Source: Flavobacteriaceae bacterium LYZ1037
GTDB lineage: Bacteria; Bacteroidota; Bacteroidia; Flavobacteriales; Flavobacteriaceae
DNA length: 64,000 nt
Direction of reading: 5' to 3'
Assembly (NCBI GenBank): GCA_003144015.1
Contig: QFWS01000002.1
Coordinates: 310,001 to 374,000 of the forward strand
A program made the position numbers and the translations under genes. Positions 17,891 through 27,467 of the stretch are shown piece by piece (position 1 is the stretch's first letter; each line of letters begins with the position of its first letter). The notes beneath the pieces were generated by a model, which did not search any database, had not been told where the DNA came from, and saw nothing but the letters and a program-made list of their open reading frames with translations.

Positions 17891-17920
17891 AAAGTCTGCT
17901 ATATAGCTGACTTTTTTTTT
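17891..17920 (+). terminator. Terminator after pckA
   Basis: AAAGTCTGCTA pairs with TAGCTGACTTT (one internal mismatch) and runs into nine or more T residues. Confidence 0.8.
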
Positions 17921-17973
17921 GGTTTTAATTTAATTATAGCGTAATTTTATAGCCATAACTCAAAAAATATATT

Positions 17974-18774
17974 ATGAAAAAAACTACTTATATTCTAGCA
18001 ATTTTTATTGCTTCTTTTATCAACCTTCAGTCTCAAACTGTTGTGTTAAACCCTGTTTCTGCAACAACAACTTTTACGCCCGTTGCAGGCACACAATTGG
18101 TTAACACATACAACGGAGTAGGGTTAGTGACATTTCCAAGTATGACATCAGATCATACTGCAACAGATAATGCAGGAAATTGTTTAGTTGCTAATTCAAT
18201 TACTGGGACTATTGACTTTGATTTAGGAGGAACCTTTCCTGTTAATGGAATTTATTTCTGGAATCAAAATGCAGGAGGACCATCAACCGATACAGGTGTG
18301 AATGGCGTGAATTTTTATGCATCTACAGATGGAGTAAATTATACTCTTATACCTGGAGCACCAACATCCATACAAGAAGTTGTTACTTTTTTATCTCCAC
18401 CAGAGACATTTACTTTTAGTAACGTTTTTGCAGCATTTATTCGTATGGAGGTATTATCAAATCATGGTGATGCATCCGAATCAGGTTTTGCGGAAATAGC
18501 ATTCTCTTACGATTCTTCTACATTAGGGATAGAAACAACCCAGACTGTAGATTTTACAATGTATCCAAACCCTGCTTCAAATAGAGTTGTTGTGTCTTCT
18601 AATTTAGAAAATGCAACTGTTGAAATTTACAATATTACAGGGAAGCGTATAATGGATAGAAAACTAAATTTTGGTGAGAATCGAATCAATGTTTCTGAAT
18701 TAGCTTCAGGTGTTTATATTGCAAGGTTTGTAACTGAAAACAAAGTAGACACTAAGAAATTAATTATTAAATAA
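17974..18774 (+). CDS. T9SS-sorted secreted protein with an F5/8-type-C-like domain
   Basis: A 266-residue secreted protein with a signal peptide (MKKTTYILAIFIASFINLQSQ). A central beta-sandwich with NGIYFWNQNAGG, VNFYASTDGVNYTLI and a late FIRMEVLSNHG strand recalls discoidin-like carbohydrate-binding domains. The last ~75 residues are a type A T9SS sorting domain (MYPNPASNRV, YNITGKRI, LASGVYIARF, KKLIIK), which directs export across the outer membrane and cell-surface anchoring. The ligand is unknown. Confidence 0.82.
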   Translation: MKKTTYILAIFIASFINLQSQTVVLNPVSATTTFTPVAGTQLVNTYNGVGLVTFPSMTSDHTATDNAGNCLVANSITGTIDFDLGGTFPVNGIYFWNQNAGGPSTDTGVNGVNFYASTDGVNYTLIPGAPTSIQEVVTFLSPPETFTFSNVFAAFIRMEVLSNHGDASESGFAEIAFSYDSSTLGIETTQTVDFTMYPNPASNRVVVSSNLENATVEIYNITGKRIMDRKLNFGENRINVSELASGVYIARFVTENKVDTKKLIIK

Positions 18775-18797
18775 TTAATTTTAGAACAAGTATAAAA

Positions 18798-18831
18798 AAA
18801 AGAGCGACTTAATTAAGTCGCTCTTTTTTTA
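18798..18831. terminator. Bidirectional terminator between a T9SS gene and hemD
   Basis: A perfect 24-bp palindrome at 18801-18824 (half-site AGAGCGACTTAA) has an A-run before it and a T-run after it. It can end both the plus-strand T9SS gene and the minus-strand hemD. Confidence 0.9.
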
Positions 18832-18853
18832 TGAATATATGTCAAAGAAAATA

Positions 18854-19603
18854 TTATTTCTTTTTATTAGTATCGTTAATATATTTCTGTAAAGCCATCG
18901 TCATGGAAGGTGTTTCAGGAGTTGGTGCTGCTATATCAACACGTAAACCTTTTGCTTCAGCTGCCTTTATAGTGGTGTTTCCAAAAACAGCGATACGTGT
19001 ATCGTTTTGTTTGAAATCTGGAAAATTATGGAATAAAGAGTCTATTCCAGAAGGACTGAAAAACACTAGAATGTCATAATATACATTAGCCAAATCAGAT
19101 AAATCACTTATGACAGTTCTGTAAAACACGGCTTTTTTCCAATTAACATTTAAGTCGTTTAAAATAGCTGGAACTTCAGGTTTTAGTTTGTCAGTTGTAG
19201 GTAATAAAAAGGTTTCGTCTTTATATTTTTTAATTAATGGAGATAGCTCGGCAAAGTTTCTTTTGCCAACATAAATTTTACGTTTTCTATAAACAACATA
19301 TTTTTGTAAGTAATATGCAACAGCCTCCGATTGGCAAAAATATTTCATAGAATCAGGAACCTTAAAGCGCATTTCTTCTGCTACTCTAAAAAAATGATCT
19401 ACAGCATTTCTGCTAGTTAAAACAATAGCAGAATAATTTTTTAAATCTACTTTTTGTAATCTAATTTCTTTAGCATCAACTCCCTCAACATGAATAAATG
19501 GTCTAAAGTCTATTTTAACTTTTTGCTTCTCTTGAAGATCAAAGTAAGGCGAATTTTCTATTTTAGGTTCTGGTTGAGACACTAAAATTGTTTTCACTTT
19601 CAT
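18854..19603 (-). CDS. hemD: Uroporphyrinogen-III synthase
   Basis: HemD cyclises hydroxymethylbilane to uroporphyrinogen III in heme synthesis. The 249-residue protein has the typical two-lobed pattern: first lobe with AIVLTSRNAVDHFF, an interlobe region with FLLPTTDK, and second lobe with DILVFFSPSGIDSLF and RIAVFGNTTIKAAEAKGL followed by a PTPETPSM loop. It lies 14 bp downstream of the DUF4271 gene. Heme genes other than hemD are not in the window. Confidence 0.9.
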   Translation of the reverse strand: MKVKTILVSQPEPKIENSPYFDLQEKQKVKIDFRPFIHVEGVDAKEIRLQKVDLKNYSAIVLTSRNAVDHFFRVAEEMRFKVPDSMKYFCQSEAVAYYLQKYVVYRKRKIYVGKRNFAELSPLIKKYKDETFLLPTTDKLKPEVPAILNDLNVNWKKAVFYRTVISDLSDLANVYYDILVFFSPSGIDSLFHNFPDFKQNDTRIAVFGNTTIKAAEAKGLRVDIAAPTPETPSMTMALQKYINDTNKKK

Positions 19604-19617
19604 AGGCTAAGAATGTT

Positions 19618-20271
19618 TTAAACTTTATTTTCAACAATAACCTTATATAATATAATGTAAGGTCCAATTTCAAGAGCGCAAAGATATAAAATAAAATAGA
19701 AAAACTCTCTTTTTATCAAATTAACATTTGATTTAAAAGACGTTACCAAACCTATAACGTTTATTGTTAAAAGTAGAAAAATAACACTGACTATTATATA
19801 TTTATTTGGTGTGATACTATATAAAAGAAAAACATTTATTGGTGTTAAAACAATTCCTAAAAAATTCTTATAACTTGTTTTCTGAAAAAGATATTTGTCT
19901 ATTAAATTATCTATATTAAATACACTTCCAATAAGCCTTTCTATTAGGACTTTAATTAAAACAAAAACACCTATTCCAACAACTAAATTAATTATAAAGA
20001 TACTAGAAATACTTACATCTTCATGAAATGTATTGTACCCTATAAAGCTAAAAATAGAGACTGAAAAAATTAAATTTAAAAACAATAGCCCATCAAACAA
20101 ATCTAAAAACTTTTGGTCTCTAGAATAAATTTTTAAATAACTAGAATTAATTAATATAGAGGCAAAATGATTGAATCTTTTTTCAAATAACAATTTTGCT
20201 ATTGCAACAAAAATTAAGCTTATTACAATTAATATAACAAATAAATCGTTTGAAGTTTCTGGACGTAACAT
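19618..20271 (-). CDS. DUF4271 membrane protein
   Basis: A 217-residue polytopic membrane protein with about six hydrophobic helices. A soluble segment with KRFNHFASILINSSYLKIY and the family motif FQKTSYKNFLG are visible. Its function is unknown; in Flavobacteriia it regularly precedes hemD, as here. Very AT-rich DNA in the region is typical for membrane proteins of this group. Confidence 0.85.
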   Translation of the reverse strand: MLRPETSNDLFVILIVISLIFVAIAKLLFEKRFNHFASILINSSYLKIYSRDQKFLDLFDGLLFLNLIFSVSIFSFIGYNTFHEDVSISSIFIINLVVGIGVFVLIKVLIERLIGSVFNIDNLIDKYLFQKTSYKNFLGIVLTPINVFLLYSITPNKYIIVSVIFLLLTINVIGLVTSFKSNVNLIKREFFYFILYLCALEIGPYIILYKVIVENKV

Positions 20272-20351
20272 GATGTAAAATTATCATAAAAAATATTACT
20301 TATTTCATATTTTTTAAGGAATATTTAAAAAACTATCTCTTTTAAATAGTT

Positions 20352-20359
20352 TACATTTG
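20352..20359 (+). promoter_or_regulatory. Bacteroidota -7 element (TACATTTG)
   Basis: TACATTTG fits TAnnTTTG and ends 10 bp before the ATG at 20370. Transcription would start very close to the start codon, so the mRNA may be almost leaderless, or the ATG at 20379 may be used. Confidence 0.4.
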
Positions 20360-20369
20360 TTAAAATTAA

Positions 20370-21104
20370 ATGCTTTTAATGAAGGATGCCATTGTCATTA
20401 TTCCAACCTATAATGAAATAGAAAATATTGAAGCTATTATTAAAGCTGTATTTTCTCAAAAAAAAGCATTTCATGTTTTAGTGGTTGACGATAATTCTCC
20501 AGATTTAACAGCATTAAAAGTTAAGGAGTTGCAAGATAGTTTTCCAAGTAAATTATTTTTGTTACAACGTGAGTTAAAAACAGGATTAGGTTCTGCATAT
20601 ATTGATGCCTTCAAGTGGTGCTTACAAAAAGATTATGAATATATTTTTGAGATGGATGCCGATTTTTCGCATGATCCAAACGATTTAATAAAACTCTATA
20701 ACGCTTGTTATATAGACCAAGCAGATATAGCTATTGGGTCTAGATATATTAAAGGAGTGAATGTTGTTAATTGGCCTATGAGTCGAATTTTACTCTCTTA
20801 TTTTGCATCGAAGTATGTAAGATTTATTACCAGAATGAAAATTGAAGACACAACAGCTGGATTTATTTGTTACAAAAGAATTGTGCTAGAAACCATTAAT
20901 TTAGATAACATTGAATTTGTTGGTTATGCTTTTCAAATAGAAATGAAGTTTAAAGCCTATTTGAAAAAGTTTCATATTGTCGAAGTTCCGGTTATTTTTA
21001 CAGATAGAAAAAAAGGAAAATCTAAAATGAGTGGAGGCATTATTTCAGAAGCCATTTTTGGAGTTATTAAAATGAAGATAAAGAGTTTTTTCAATAGAAA
21101 ATAA
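20370..21104 (+). CDS. Polyprenol monophosphomannose synthase-like glycosyltransferase (GT2)
   Basis: A GT-A glycosyltransferase of 244 residues resembling dolichol/polyprenol-phosphate mannose synthases. It has VIIPTYNEIENI, VVDDNSPD, the metal-binding EMDADFSHDP, IGSRYIKG and EVPVIFTDRKKGKSKM. No C-terminal membrane domain is present, so it is a soluble or peripheral single-domain form. It would load a sugar on a polyprenyl phosphate for envelope glycans or protein glycosylation. pyrC follows 2 bp downstream. Confidence 0.88.
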   Translation: MLLMKDAIVIIPTYNEIENIEAIIKAVFSQKKAFHVLVVDDNSPDLTALKVKELQDSFPSKLFLLQRELKTGLGSAYIDAFKWCLQKDYEYIFEMDADFSHDPNDLIKLYNACYIDQADIAIGSRYIKGVNVVNWPMSRILLSYFASKYVRFITRMKIEDTTAGFICYKRIVLETINLDNIEFVGYAFQIEMKFKAYLKKFHIVEVPVIFTDRKKGKSKMSGGIISEAIFGVIKMKIKSFFNRK

Positions 21105-21106
21105 AT

Positions 21107-22447
21107 ATGAGCACACTACTTATAAAGAACGCTAAAATAGTAAATGAAGGTCATGTTTTTGAAGGCGATATTTTAGTTGAAAACGACATTATAAAAGAGA
21201 TTTCTAGCTCTATAAGTGCCAAAACATCGAGTGTACAAATCATTGATGCCGAAGGCAACTATGTCATCCCAGGAGTTATTGACGATCAAGTGCATTTTAG
21301 AGAGCCTGGATTGACACATAAAGCCAATATTGAATCTGAATCTAAAGCTGCAATTGCTGGTGGGATTACATCTTATATTGAGATGCCAAATACCAACCCA
21401 CAAACAACAACTATTGAGGCTTTAAACGATAAATTTAAAATTGCTTCTGAAACCTCTTTTGCTAATTATTCGTTTATGTTCGGTGGGACAAACGATAATC
21501 TAGATGAAATTTTAAAAGTGAATCCTAAAGAGGTTGCTGGTTTAAAATTATTTTTAGGCTCATCTACTGGAAATATGCTTGTGGATAATCCTGAAATTTT
21601 AGAAAAAATATTTTCGAGTACAGACATGATTATTTCTGTGCATTGTGAAGATGAAGCTACCATAAAAGCCAATTTAGAGACCTATAAAAAAGAATATGGC
21701 GATGATATTCCAATAAAGCTTCACCCACATATTAGAAGTGATAAATCGTGTTATATTTCATCATCTAAAGCCATAGAGTTAGCCAAAAAAACTGGAGCCA
21801 GATTGCATGTGTTTCATCTTTCAACTGGAATTGAAACCAAGCTATTTACCAATAAAATTCCTTTAAAAGATAAAAAAATAACAGCTGAAGTTTGTGTGCA
21901 TCATTTATGGTTTTCAGAAGAAGATTATGAGACAAAAGGCACTTTCATAAAATGGAATCCGGCTGTTAAAACAACAAAAGACAGAGAAGAGCTTTGGAAG
22001 GCACTTTTAGATGGACGAATCGACGTTTTAGCAACAGACCATGCACCACACACACTCGAAGAAAAAAAGCAAGTTTACACCAAAGCACCTTCTGGAGGGC
22101 CTTTAGTGCAACATGCCTTAGTGGCTATGTTAGAGACACACCATAAAGGAAAAATTTCTTTAGAAAAACTTGTCGAAAAAATGTGCCATAATCCAGCTAT
22201 TTTATTTCAAATTGAAAAAAGAGGATTTATTAAAGAAGGTTTTTTTGCAGATCTTGTTATTGTTAATTTAAATAAACCTTGGACAGTTAATAATCAAAAC
22301 ATCATGTATAAATGTGGTTGGTCGCCTTTCGAAGGAATGACATTTAAATCTAGAGTAACACACACCATACTAAATGGGCATGTAGTTTATGAAAATTCTA
22401 GGCTTAGTACTAGCAAACATGGAAAACGATTAACCTTTAATAGATGA
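21107..22447 (+). CDS. pyrC: Dihydroorotase
   Basis: It cyclises carbamoyl aspartate to dihydroorotate in pyrimidine synthesis. The 446-residue amidohydrolase has DDQVHFREPGLTH, GGITSYIEMPNTNP, HVFHLSTG and DHAPHTLEEK (catalytic Asp present). The usual first metal ligand of the HxH motif is Gln (QVH); I recall this form as standard in Bacteroidota. It overlaps the DUF4296 start by 4 bp (ATGA) and follows the glycosyltransferase by 2 bp, so the three are one operon. Confidence 0.93.
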   Translation: MSTLLIKNAKIVNEGHVFEGDILVENDIIKEISSSISAKTSSVQIIDAEGNYVIPGVIDDQVHFREPGLTHKANIESESKAAIAGGITSYIEMPNTNPQTTTIEALNDKFKIASETSFANYSFMFGGTNDNLDEILKVNPKEVAGLKLFLGSSTGNMLVDNPEILEKIFSSTDMIISVHCEDEATIKANLETYKKEYGDDIPIKLHPHIRSDKSCYISSSKAIELAKKTGARLHVFHLSTGIETKLFTNKIPLKDKKITAEVCVHHLWFSEEDYETKGTFIKWNPAVKTTKDREELWKALLDGRIDVLATDHAPHTLEEKKQVYTKAPSGGPLVQHALVAMLETHHKGKISLEKLVEKMCHNPAILFQIEKRGFIKEGFFADLVIVNLNKPWTVNNQNIMYKCGWSPFEGMTFKSRVTHTILNGHVVYENSRLSTSKHGKRLTFNR

Positions 22448-22893
22448 AATATAACTTAATCTACATAATTATTATTAGTTTTTTTATCTCTTGTACTAGC
22501 GTTAATAAGCCTAAAAAACCCAAAAACTTAATTTCTAAAGAGCAGATGGTAAACGTCTTATTAGATATGTCTTTATTATCTTCTGCAAAAGGAATTAATA
22601 AGTCGAAGCTTGAGAACAACGGCATATTTCCAGAGAGCTTTATCTTTAATAAGCACCAAATAGATAGCTTGCAATTTGCAGAAAGTAATAGATACTACAC
22701 CTATCATTTAAAGGAATATCAAGATATTATTACAAAGGTAGAAGACAGTCTAAAGAAATTAAGAGAAGACTATAGTAAACTTGTAGAAAAAGAAGAAAAA
22801 GAAACAAGGAAAAAAGACTCAATTAGAAGGGCAGAGCAAAAAAATAAAAGTAAAATATCAAAAAATATTAAATCTTTAAAAAATAAAGACTAG
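22444..22893 (+). CDS. DUF4296 lipoprotein
   Basis: A 149-residue lipoprotein. The signal is YNLIYIIIISFFISC with the lipobox Cys near 17, then a helical DUF4296-type region (LISKEQMVNVLLDMSLLSSA, SFIFNKHQIDSLQFAESN) and a long charged coiled-coil tail (YSKLVEKEEKETRKK). Function is unknown. It is translationally coupled to pyrC and converges on the epimerase with a 4-bp overlap at the stops. Confidence 0.87.
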   Translation: MKYNLIYIIIISFFISCTSVNKPKKPKNLISKEQMVNVLLDMSLLSSAKGINKSKLENNGIFPESFIFNKHQIDSLQFAESNRYYTYHLKEYQDIITKVEDSLKKLREDYSKLVEKEEKETRKKDSIRRAEQKNKSKISKNIKSLKNKD

Positions 22894-23903
22894 TATTTGT
22901 GTTCTTTTAAATAAACTTTTGAAACCTCTTTAATACTGCTTTCTATGGGCTTAAAATTAAAACTCAAAAATTGATTTATTTTACTATTATTATAAATAGA
23001 TTTCGTTTCTAAAGTATTTGCTAACTGCTTGCTTAAGCTTCTTCGTTTTCCAGTTATTTTACAATATAACCAATCAAGTCTCCAACCTATCTGCAATAAT
23101 AAGGAGTTGGCTTTTTTTGTTGGTGGTTCTACATCTAAGGCCTTAGCAATGCACTCTGTAAATTTTTTATATTCCCAGTTTTCTGAAACTAAAATAAAAC
23201 GTTCGTTTTGGATATTGCTTTCTAATAACTGAATCATACAGGTTACAACATCAAAAACATCAACACAACCAACTATTCCGGTTGTGTAATATGTTAACCC
23301 GTTTGCTACTTGCTTAAAAATATTTCCGCTACCATAACGCCAAATACCGGGGCCAACAATCACGCCAGGATTAACAATAACAGCGTCTAACCCCTCTTGT
23401 GTCCCTCTCCAAACCTCTAATTCTGCACCATATTTTGTAATGCCATATGCACTGTTGTCGGCTTCTGGATTCCAAAGTGTATCCTCGTCTATCTCCTTAT
23501 TATTACTTGCACGTCCCAATGCAGCAACAGAACTTACATAACACAATTTTTTAACTGCATGTGTAATGCATAGATTAACAATATTAGCGGTTCCTTCAAT
23601 ATTAGTTTTTCTAAGTAAATAATATTTGTTAGGTTCTAAAGAAACAAAAGCTGCACAATGATATACGTATGAGACATCTATAAAAGCTTCGGTGAGTAAA
23701 GGGATATCTAATAAATCGGCTTGAACCCATTCAATCTTATTGAAAAGAGCATCAGGATCATCACTATAATAAGCAAACACTTTTTTAACAATAGCTAGCT
23801 TTTTTTCATTCCTATAAATGGCTTTTACAGGTTTATTTTTTTTAACTAGTTCATACAATAAATGCGAGCCAACCAAACCAGTACCTCCAGTAACTAATAT
23901 CAT
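22890..23903 (-). CDS. NAD-dependent epimerase/dehydratase family protein
   Basis: An extended short-chain dehydrogenase of 337 residues. The NAD motif GGTGLVGSH is at residues 6-14, VYHCAAFVSL follows, then the catalytic SSVAALG and YGITK (Tyr-xxx-Lys). The C-terminal substrate domain ends in a basic, helical tail. The substrate cannot be read; family members act on nucleotide sugars, sterol-like compounds or dihydroflavonol-like compounds. It is divergent from tyrS. Confidence 0.88.
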   Translation of the reverse strand: MILVTGGTGLVGSHLLYELVKKNKPVKAIYRNEKKLAIVKKVFAYYSDDPDALFNKIEWVQADLLDIPLLTEAFIDVSYVYHCAAFVSLEPNKYYLLRKTNIEGTANIVNLCITHAVKKLCYVSSVAALGRASNNKEIDEDTLWNPEADNSAYGITKYGAELEVWRGTQEGLDAVIVNPGVIVGPGIWRYGSGNIFKQVANGLTYYTTGIVGCVDVFDVVTCMIQLLESNIQNERFILVSENWEYKKFTECIAKALDVEPPTKKANSLLLQIGWRLDWLYCKITGKRRSLSKQLANTLETKSIYNNSKINQFLSFNFKPIESSIKEVSKVYLKEHKY

Positions 23904-23956
23904 GAAACTAAGTTAAAGAATTATTAATAAAGAGACAGTAATCAATCATTGATTTT

Positions 23957-23964
23957 TATCTTTG
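23957..23964 (+). promoter_or_regulatory. Bacteroidota -7 element (TATCTTTG) for tyrS
   Basis: TATCTTTG fits TAnnTTTG and lies 10 bp before the ATG at 23975 and 28 bp before the preferred ATG at 23993. Confidence 0.5.
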
Positions 23965-23992
23965 CCCAAATTAAATGATTAAAACTGAAATA

Positions 23993-25300
23993 ATGGCCAA
24001 TAAATTTGTTGAAGATTTACGTTGGAGAGGTATGGTTCACGATATCATGCCCGGAACAGAAGACCAATTAAGTAAAGAGAGTACAACGGCGTATATAGGC
24101 TTCGATCCAACTTCAGATTCTTTACATATTGGAAGTTTGGTTCCTATTATACTCTTGGTACATCTTGAAAAAGCTGGACATAAGCCAATGGCTTTAGTTG
24201 GTGGAGCAACAGGAATGATTGGAGATCCTTCTGGAAAAAGTGATGAGCGAAACCTTTTAAATGAAGAAACCTTAAATAAAAATGTTGCAGGTATAAAAAG
24301 GGTGCTTTCTCGTTTTTTGGATTTTAATTCAAATGCAGCAAATGCACCTGTTTTAGTGAATAATTACGATTGGATGAAAAACTTTTCATTCATAGATTTC
24401 GCTAGAGATGTTGGGAAGCGAATAACCGTAAATTACATGATGTCCAAGGACTCGGTTAAAAAACGTTTTTCTGGAGACGAAGGAAGTGTTGGAATGTCTT
24501 TTACAGAATTTACATATCAATTAATTCAAGGTTACGATTTTTACTATTTACACAAAAACTACAATTGTTTATTGCAAATGGGAGGAAGTGATCAATGGGG
24601 AAACATTACCACTGGAACCGAATTGGTAAGACGCATGAATGTTGGAGAAGAAGCAAAAGCTTTTGCCATGACTTGCCCGTTAATTACTAAAGCAGATGGT
24701 TCTAAATTTGGTAAAAGTGAAGGAGGCAATATCTGGTTGGATACTGATAAAACCTCGGTCTATAAATTTTACCAGTTTTGGTTGAATACAAGTGATGAAG
24801 ATGCCGAGAAATACATTAAAATATTTACCTTTTTAGATAAAAAAATCATTACTGCTTTAATTGAAGAGCATAAAAACATGCCTCATTTACGTTTGTTACA
24901 AAAGCGCTTAGCTGAGGAAGTAACAACTTTTGTGCATTCTAAAGAAGATTTTGAAAATGCTGAGAAAGCATCAAATATTCTGTTTAGTAAATCGTTTAAA
25001 GAAGATATTAAAACGTTAGATGAAGCCACTTTTTTAGATGTTTTTGAAGGTGTTCCACAAGCTGAAATTTCGCAAGAAGACATACATGAAGGATTAGACA
25101 TGATTGCAGCACTTTCTGCTAAAACAAATTTCTTAGCATCAAATAGTGAGGCTAGAAGAGCTTTAAAAGAAAATGCTGTTTCAGTTAATAAAGAAAAAGT
25201 AACTGAAGATTACAAATTAACTTCTGAAGATTTAATTAATAACAAATATATCATCCTTAATAAAGGGAAGAAAAACACGTATATTGTTAAAGTAAGTTAA
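23993..25300 (+). CDS. tyrS: Tyrosine--tRNA ligase
   Basis: It charges tRNA-Tyr. I prefer ATG 23993 ([17 protein letters not shown] matches family N-termini); ATG 23975 adds six residues. The class I signatures are [13 protein letters not shown] (HIGH-like) and KFGKSEGG (KMSKS-like), and tyrosine-pocket segments such as [11 protein letters not shown] and [12 protein letters not shown] are present. The last ~65 residues form an S4-type RNA-binding domain ([21 protein letters not shown]). A terminator follows. Confidence 0.96.
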   Translation: MANKFVEDLRWRGMVHDIMPGTEDQLSKESTTAYIGFDPTSDSLHIGSLVPIILLVHLEKAGHKPMALVGGATGMIGDPSGKSDERNLLNEETLNKNVAGIKRVLSRFLDFNSNAANAPVLVNNYDWMKNFSFIDFARDVGKRITVNYMMSKDSVKKRFSGDEGSVGMSFTEFTYQLIQGYDFYYLHKNYNCLLQMGGSDQWGNITTGTELVRRMNVGEEAKAFAMTCPLITKADGSKFGKSEGGNIWLDTDKTSVYKFYQFWLNTSDEDAEKYIKIFTFLDKKIITALIEEHKNMPHLRLLQKRLAEEVTTFVHSKEDFENAEKASNILFSKSFKEDIKTLDEATFLDVFEGVPQAEISQEDIHEGLDMIAALSAKTNFLASNSEARRALKENAVSVNKEKVTEDYKLTSEDLINNKYIILNKGKKNTYIVKVS

Positions 25301-25304
25301 TAGA

Positions 25305-25336
25305 AGACGCCTGATTAAAAAATCAGGCGTTTTCTT
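25305..25336 (+). terminator. Terminator after tyrS
   Basis: ACGCCTGATT (25307-25316) and AATCAGGCGT (25321-25330) flank an AAAA loop, then TTTCTTT. Confidence 0.88.
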
Positions 25337-25403
25337 TAAAAATCAACTATAACCATTTTCTCTTTTTCAGAGTTTTAAAATAGTCGGTTAATAAATTAAA
25401 TAC

Positions 25404-26384
25404 TTACAAAGCCATTAAGTTACAACCTCGAATATCAGAGTTATCGAATCTTCCAATAATTTCAAAAGTTCCATTATTATAAACACGACCTAAATCTTGG
25501 GTTGCAATAAACGCACAAGAATTTACATTTGCTAAATCAATAATATTGATGCCTCCTGTTTTATTATTGTCTAGAATAGTTAAAGCATCTTCGGTATCTC
25601 GAACAAAAACCTTCATGGTTCTAGAACATTCAAAAACACCATTGCCTTTGGAGTACGCCTGACTTAATAATTCGGTCATACCATATTCACTATGGATTTG
25701 TTCTACACCAAAACCTTCTTTTAAAATGGAATGAAGTTCTTCTCTAACCAATTCTTTTCGTCTGCCTTTCATCCCACCAGTTTCCATAACAAGCGTGTTT
25801 CTTAATTGAAATTGATGGATTTCCACCAAATCTAAAAGTGCAAAACTGACACCAATTAACAGTGCTTTCTCATTGTTAGCTTCTAACTGAATTAAAGTCT
25901 CTTTTAAGTCGGAAAGGTTATCTAAATAAAACCCGCTTTTAGGTTTTTTGGATTGTTTTATTAATGAGTCAACCATATATATTAAAGAAGAGCCATCACG
26001 TTCTAAATAGCTTGGCAATAATGCTAAAATAGTGTAGTCTTCAATGTTTCCATAAAACTGTTTAAAACCATTGTTAAAACTCTTTTCATAGATGTTTAAA
26101 TCGGTTACATGATGTTTACTCGTTGTGCTTCCTGTTGTGCCGGAACTAGAAAATGTTTTTAGAATAGCATCATTTGTACTAATAATATGATGAGTTTTAA
26201 AAAACTGAATAGGAAGAAATGGAATGTCTTTTAAAGATTGAATATCACTCGGGTTTTTATAAAGTAAATCACAAAAAGAACGATAGACAGCATTATGTTC
26301 AAATTGAAATTTGAAGATGTTTAAAGCCAACTTTTCAAAGTCTTTTTCGTTATCTGTTTTAAAAATGTCTATTGAATCTATCAT
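25404..26384 (-). CDS. LuxE-like acyl-protein synthetase / adenylate-forming enzyme
   Basis: A 326-residue protein of the LuxE/PaaK-like adenylating group. It has LPIQFFKTHHI, the phosphate-binding SSGTTGSTTSKH, a central LLPSYLERDGSSLIYMVD, EYGMTELLSQAY (the A5-like motif), and TQDLGRVYNNGTFEIIGRFDNSDIRGCN (split as DLGRV then GRFDNSDIRG). It probably activates a fatty or aryl acid as an acyl-adenylate. No luciferase, reductase or acyl carrier gene is near, so its pathway is open. Confidence 0.8.
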   Translation of the reverse strand: MIDSIDIFKTDNEKDFEKLALNIFKFQFEHNAVYRSFCDLLYKNPSDIQSLKDIPFLPIQFFKTHHIISTNDAILKTFSSSGTTGSTTSKHHVTDLNIYEKSFNNGFKQFYGNIEDYTILALLPSYLERDGSSLIYMVDSLIKQSKKPKSGFYLDNLSDLKETLIQLEANNEKALLIGVSFALLDLVEIHQFQLRNTLVMETGGMKGRRKELVREELHSILKEGFGVEQIHSEYGMTELLSQAYSKGNGVFECSRTMKVFVRDTEDALTILDNNKTGGINIIDLANVNSCAFIATQDLGRVYNNGTFEIIGRFDNSDIRGCNLMAL

Positions 26385-26420
26385 TTAATATATGGTCTCA
26401 AACAAAAGTAAATAAAATAA

Positions 26421-26452
26421 AAAAAGCGTTACCAATTTTGATAACGCTTTTA
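26421..26452 (-). terminator. Terminator after the 26474 T9SS gene
   Basis: AAAAGCGTTA (26422-26431) pairs with TAACGCTTTT (26442-26451). The flanking A-run on the plus strand becomes a U-run in the minus transcript. Confidence 0.8.
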
Positions 26453-26473
26453 AAAAGTATTTAAAAAAGGAAC

Positions 26474-27364
26474 TTATCTAACTACTAATTTTTTAGTAAT
26501 AGAATTTCCATTTTGAGATATATTCATTATATAAACACCAGCAGTTAAAGTAGAAACATTAAGTCTGTTATTGTTTATAGTATTTTTTAAAACTTGCTTT
26601 CCAAGAATATCAAAAACAGCTACTTGAATAGTATCATTTGTTTTACTAGAAATGTTTACAAATCCTGTTGAAGTTGGATTAGGATATATTACAAATTCTG
26701 AAATGTTATTTTGAATAACTGAGAGTGTTGGGTTAAAACTACAGCTTGGTAAAGTAATAGCATTGTTGTCTCCTACCCAATTAGACGGATTTATTAAAGC
26801 AGTTCTAATCTGAGCTATAGTGCCAGTTGTTGTAGAGCAATCATAATAAGCATTATCAAACTCAGGATCGATAGCTAATGAAAAACCAATTAAGGATGTA
26901 GGTTGTGCAGAGGTGTTAGAGCTTGTTGCATCTGCTTCCCATGGACCATTCATTTGGATACCAGCATAAAATCCTGTTTCATTTCCTGCAGAAGGAACAT
27001 TGCTAGGATTGTATGCAAACAATTGATCTCCAGAAGTAGATAAAGCTAAGCCACTTGCAGTAATAGTTCCAATGTTAACTATTCCATTGGCATCTGTTAC
27101 AATAATTTCTGATCCAGCATTAACAATTGTTCCTGGAGAAGTCCAAGTTGCTGTGCCTTCATTAGCTCTAAATCCCCCAGCAGCTAACCAACCATTATCT
27201 GTAAATTCAATAGTTGTGTTTGCAGGAATATCTACTAATGCTACAAATGAAAAACTGTCAGGAGTATCTGATTGATATCCAGTAAAAGCGATGTCTCCAG
27301 TTGCTAATTGAGCATTCATTGTCAAGGTAAAAAGTGTAAATAATAAAAAGTAAATGTGTTTCAT
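26474..27364 (-). CDS. T9SS-sorted secreted protein with a lamin-tail-like domain
   Basis: A 296-residue secreted protein: signal peptide (MKHIYFLLFTLFTLTMNAQ), a beta-rich region (residues ~20-200) with FVALVDIPANTTIEFTDNGW, IVNAGSEIIVTDANG and DQLFAYNPSN that resembles lamin-tail-like domains of Bacteroidota secreted proteins, and a type A T9SS sorting domain (VIYPNPTSTGF, FDILGKQVL, LTAGVYIMNIS, KKLVVR). The sorting domain nearly duplicates that of the next upstream gene. No enzymatic motif is visible. Confidence 0.82.
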   Translation of the reverse strand: MKHIYFLLFTLFTLTMNAQLATGDIAFTGYQSDTPDSFSFVALVDIPANTTIEFTDNGWLAAGGFRANEGTATWTSPGTIVNAGSEIIVTDANGIVNIGTITASGLALSTSGDQLFAYNPSNVPSAGNETGFYAGIQMNGPWEADATSSNTSAQPTSLIGFSLAIDPEFDNAYYDCSTTTGTIAQIRTALINPSNWVGDNNAITLPSCSFNPTLSVIQNNISEFVIYPNPTSTGFVNISSKTNDTIQVAVFDILGKQVLKNTINNNRLNVSTLTAGVYIMNISQNGNSITKKLVVR

Positions 27365-27416
27365 AGAATAAGTTTTGGGTTAAAAATTTTAAAATTAGCA
27401 GCAAATATATTACAAA

Positions 27417-27446
27417 AAAAAAGACTAGCATGTTGCTAGTCTTTTT
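27417..27446 (-). terminator. Terminator after the 27468 T9SS gene
   Basis: GACTAGCA (27423-27430) pairs with TGCTAGTC (27434-27441), with A-run and T-run flanks, between two tandem minus-strand T9SS genes. Confidence 0.85.
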
Positions 27447-27467
27447 AAATTTTAAGAAAACATCTAA

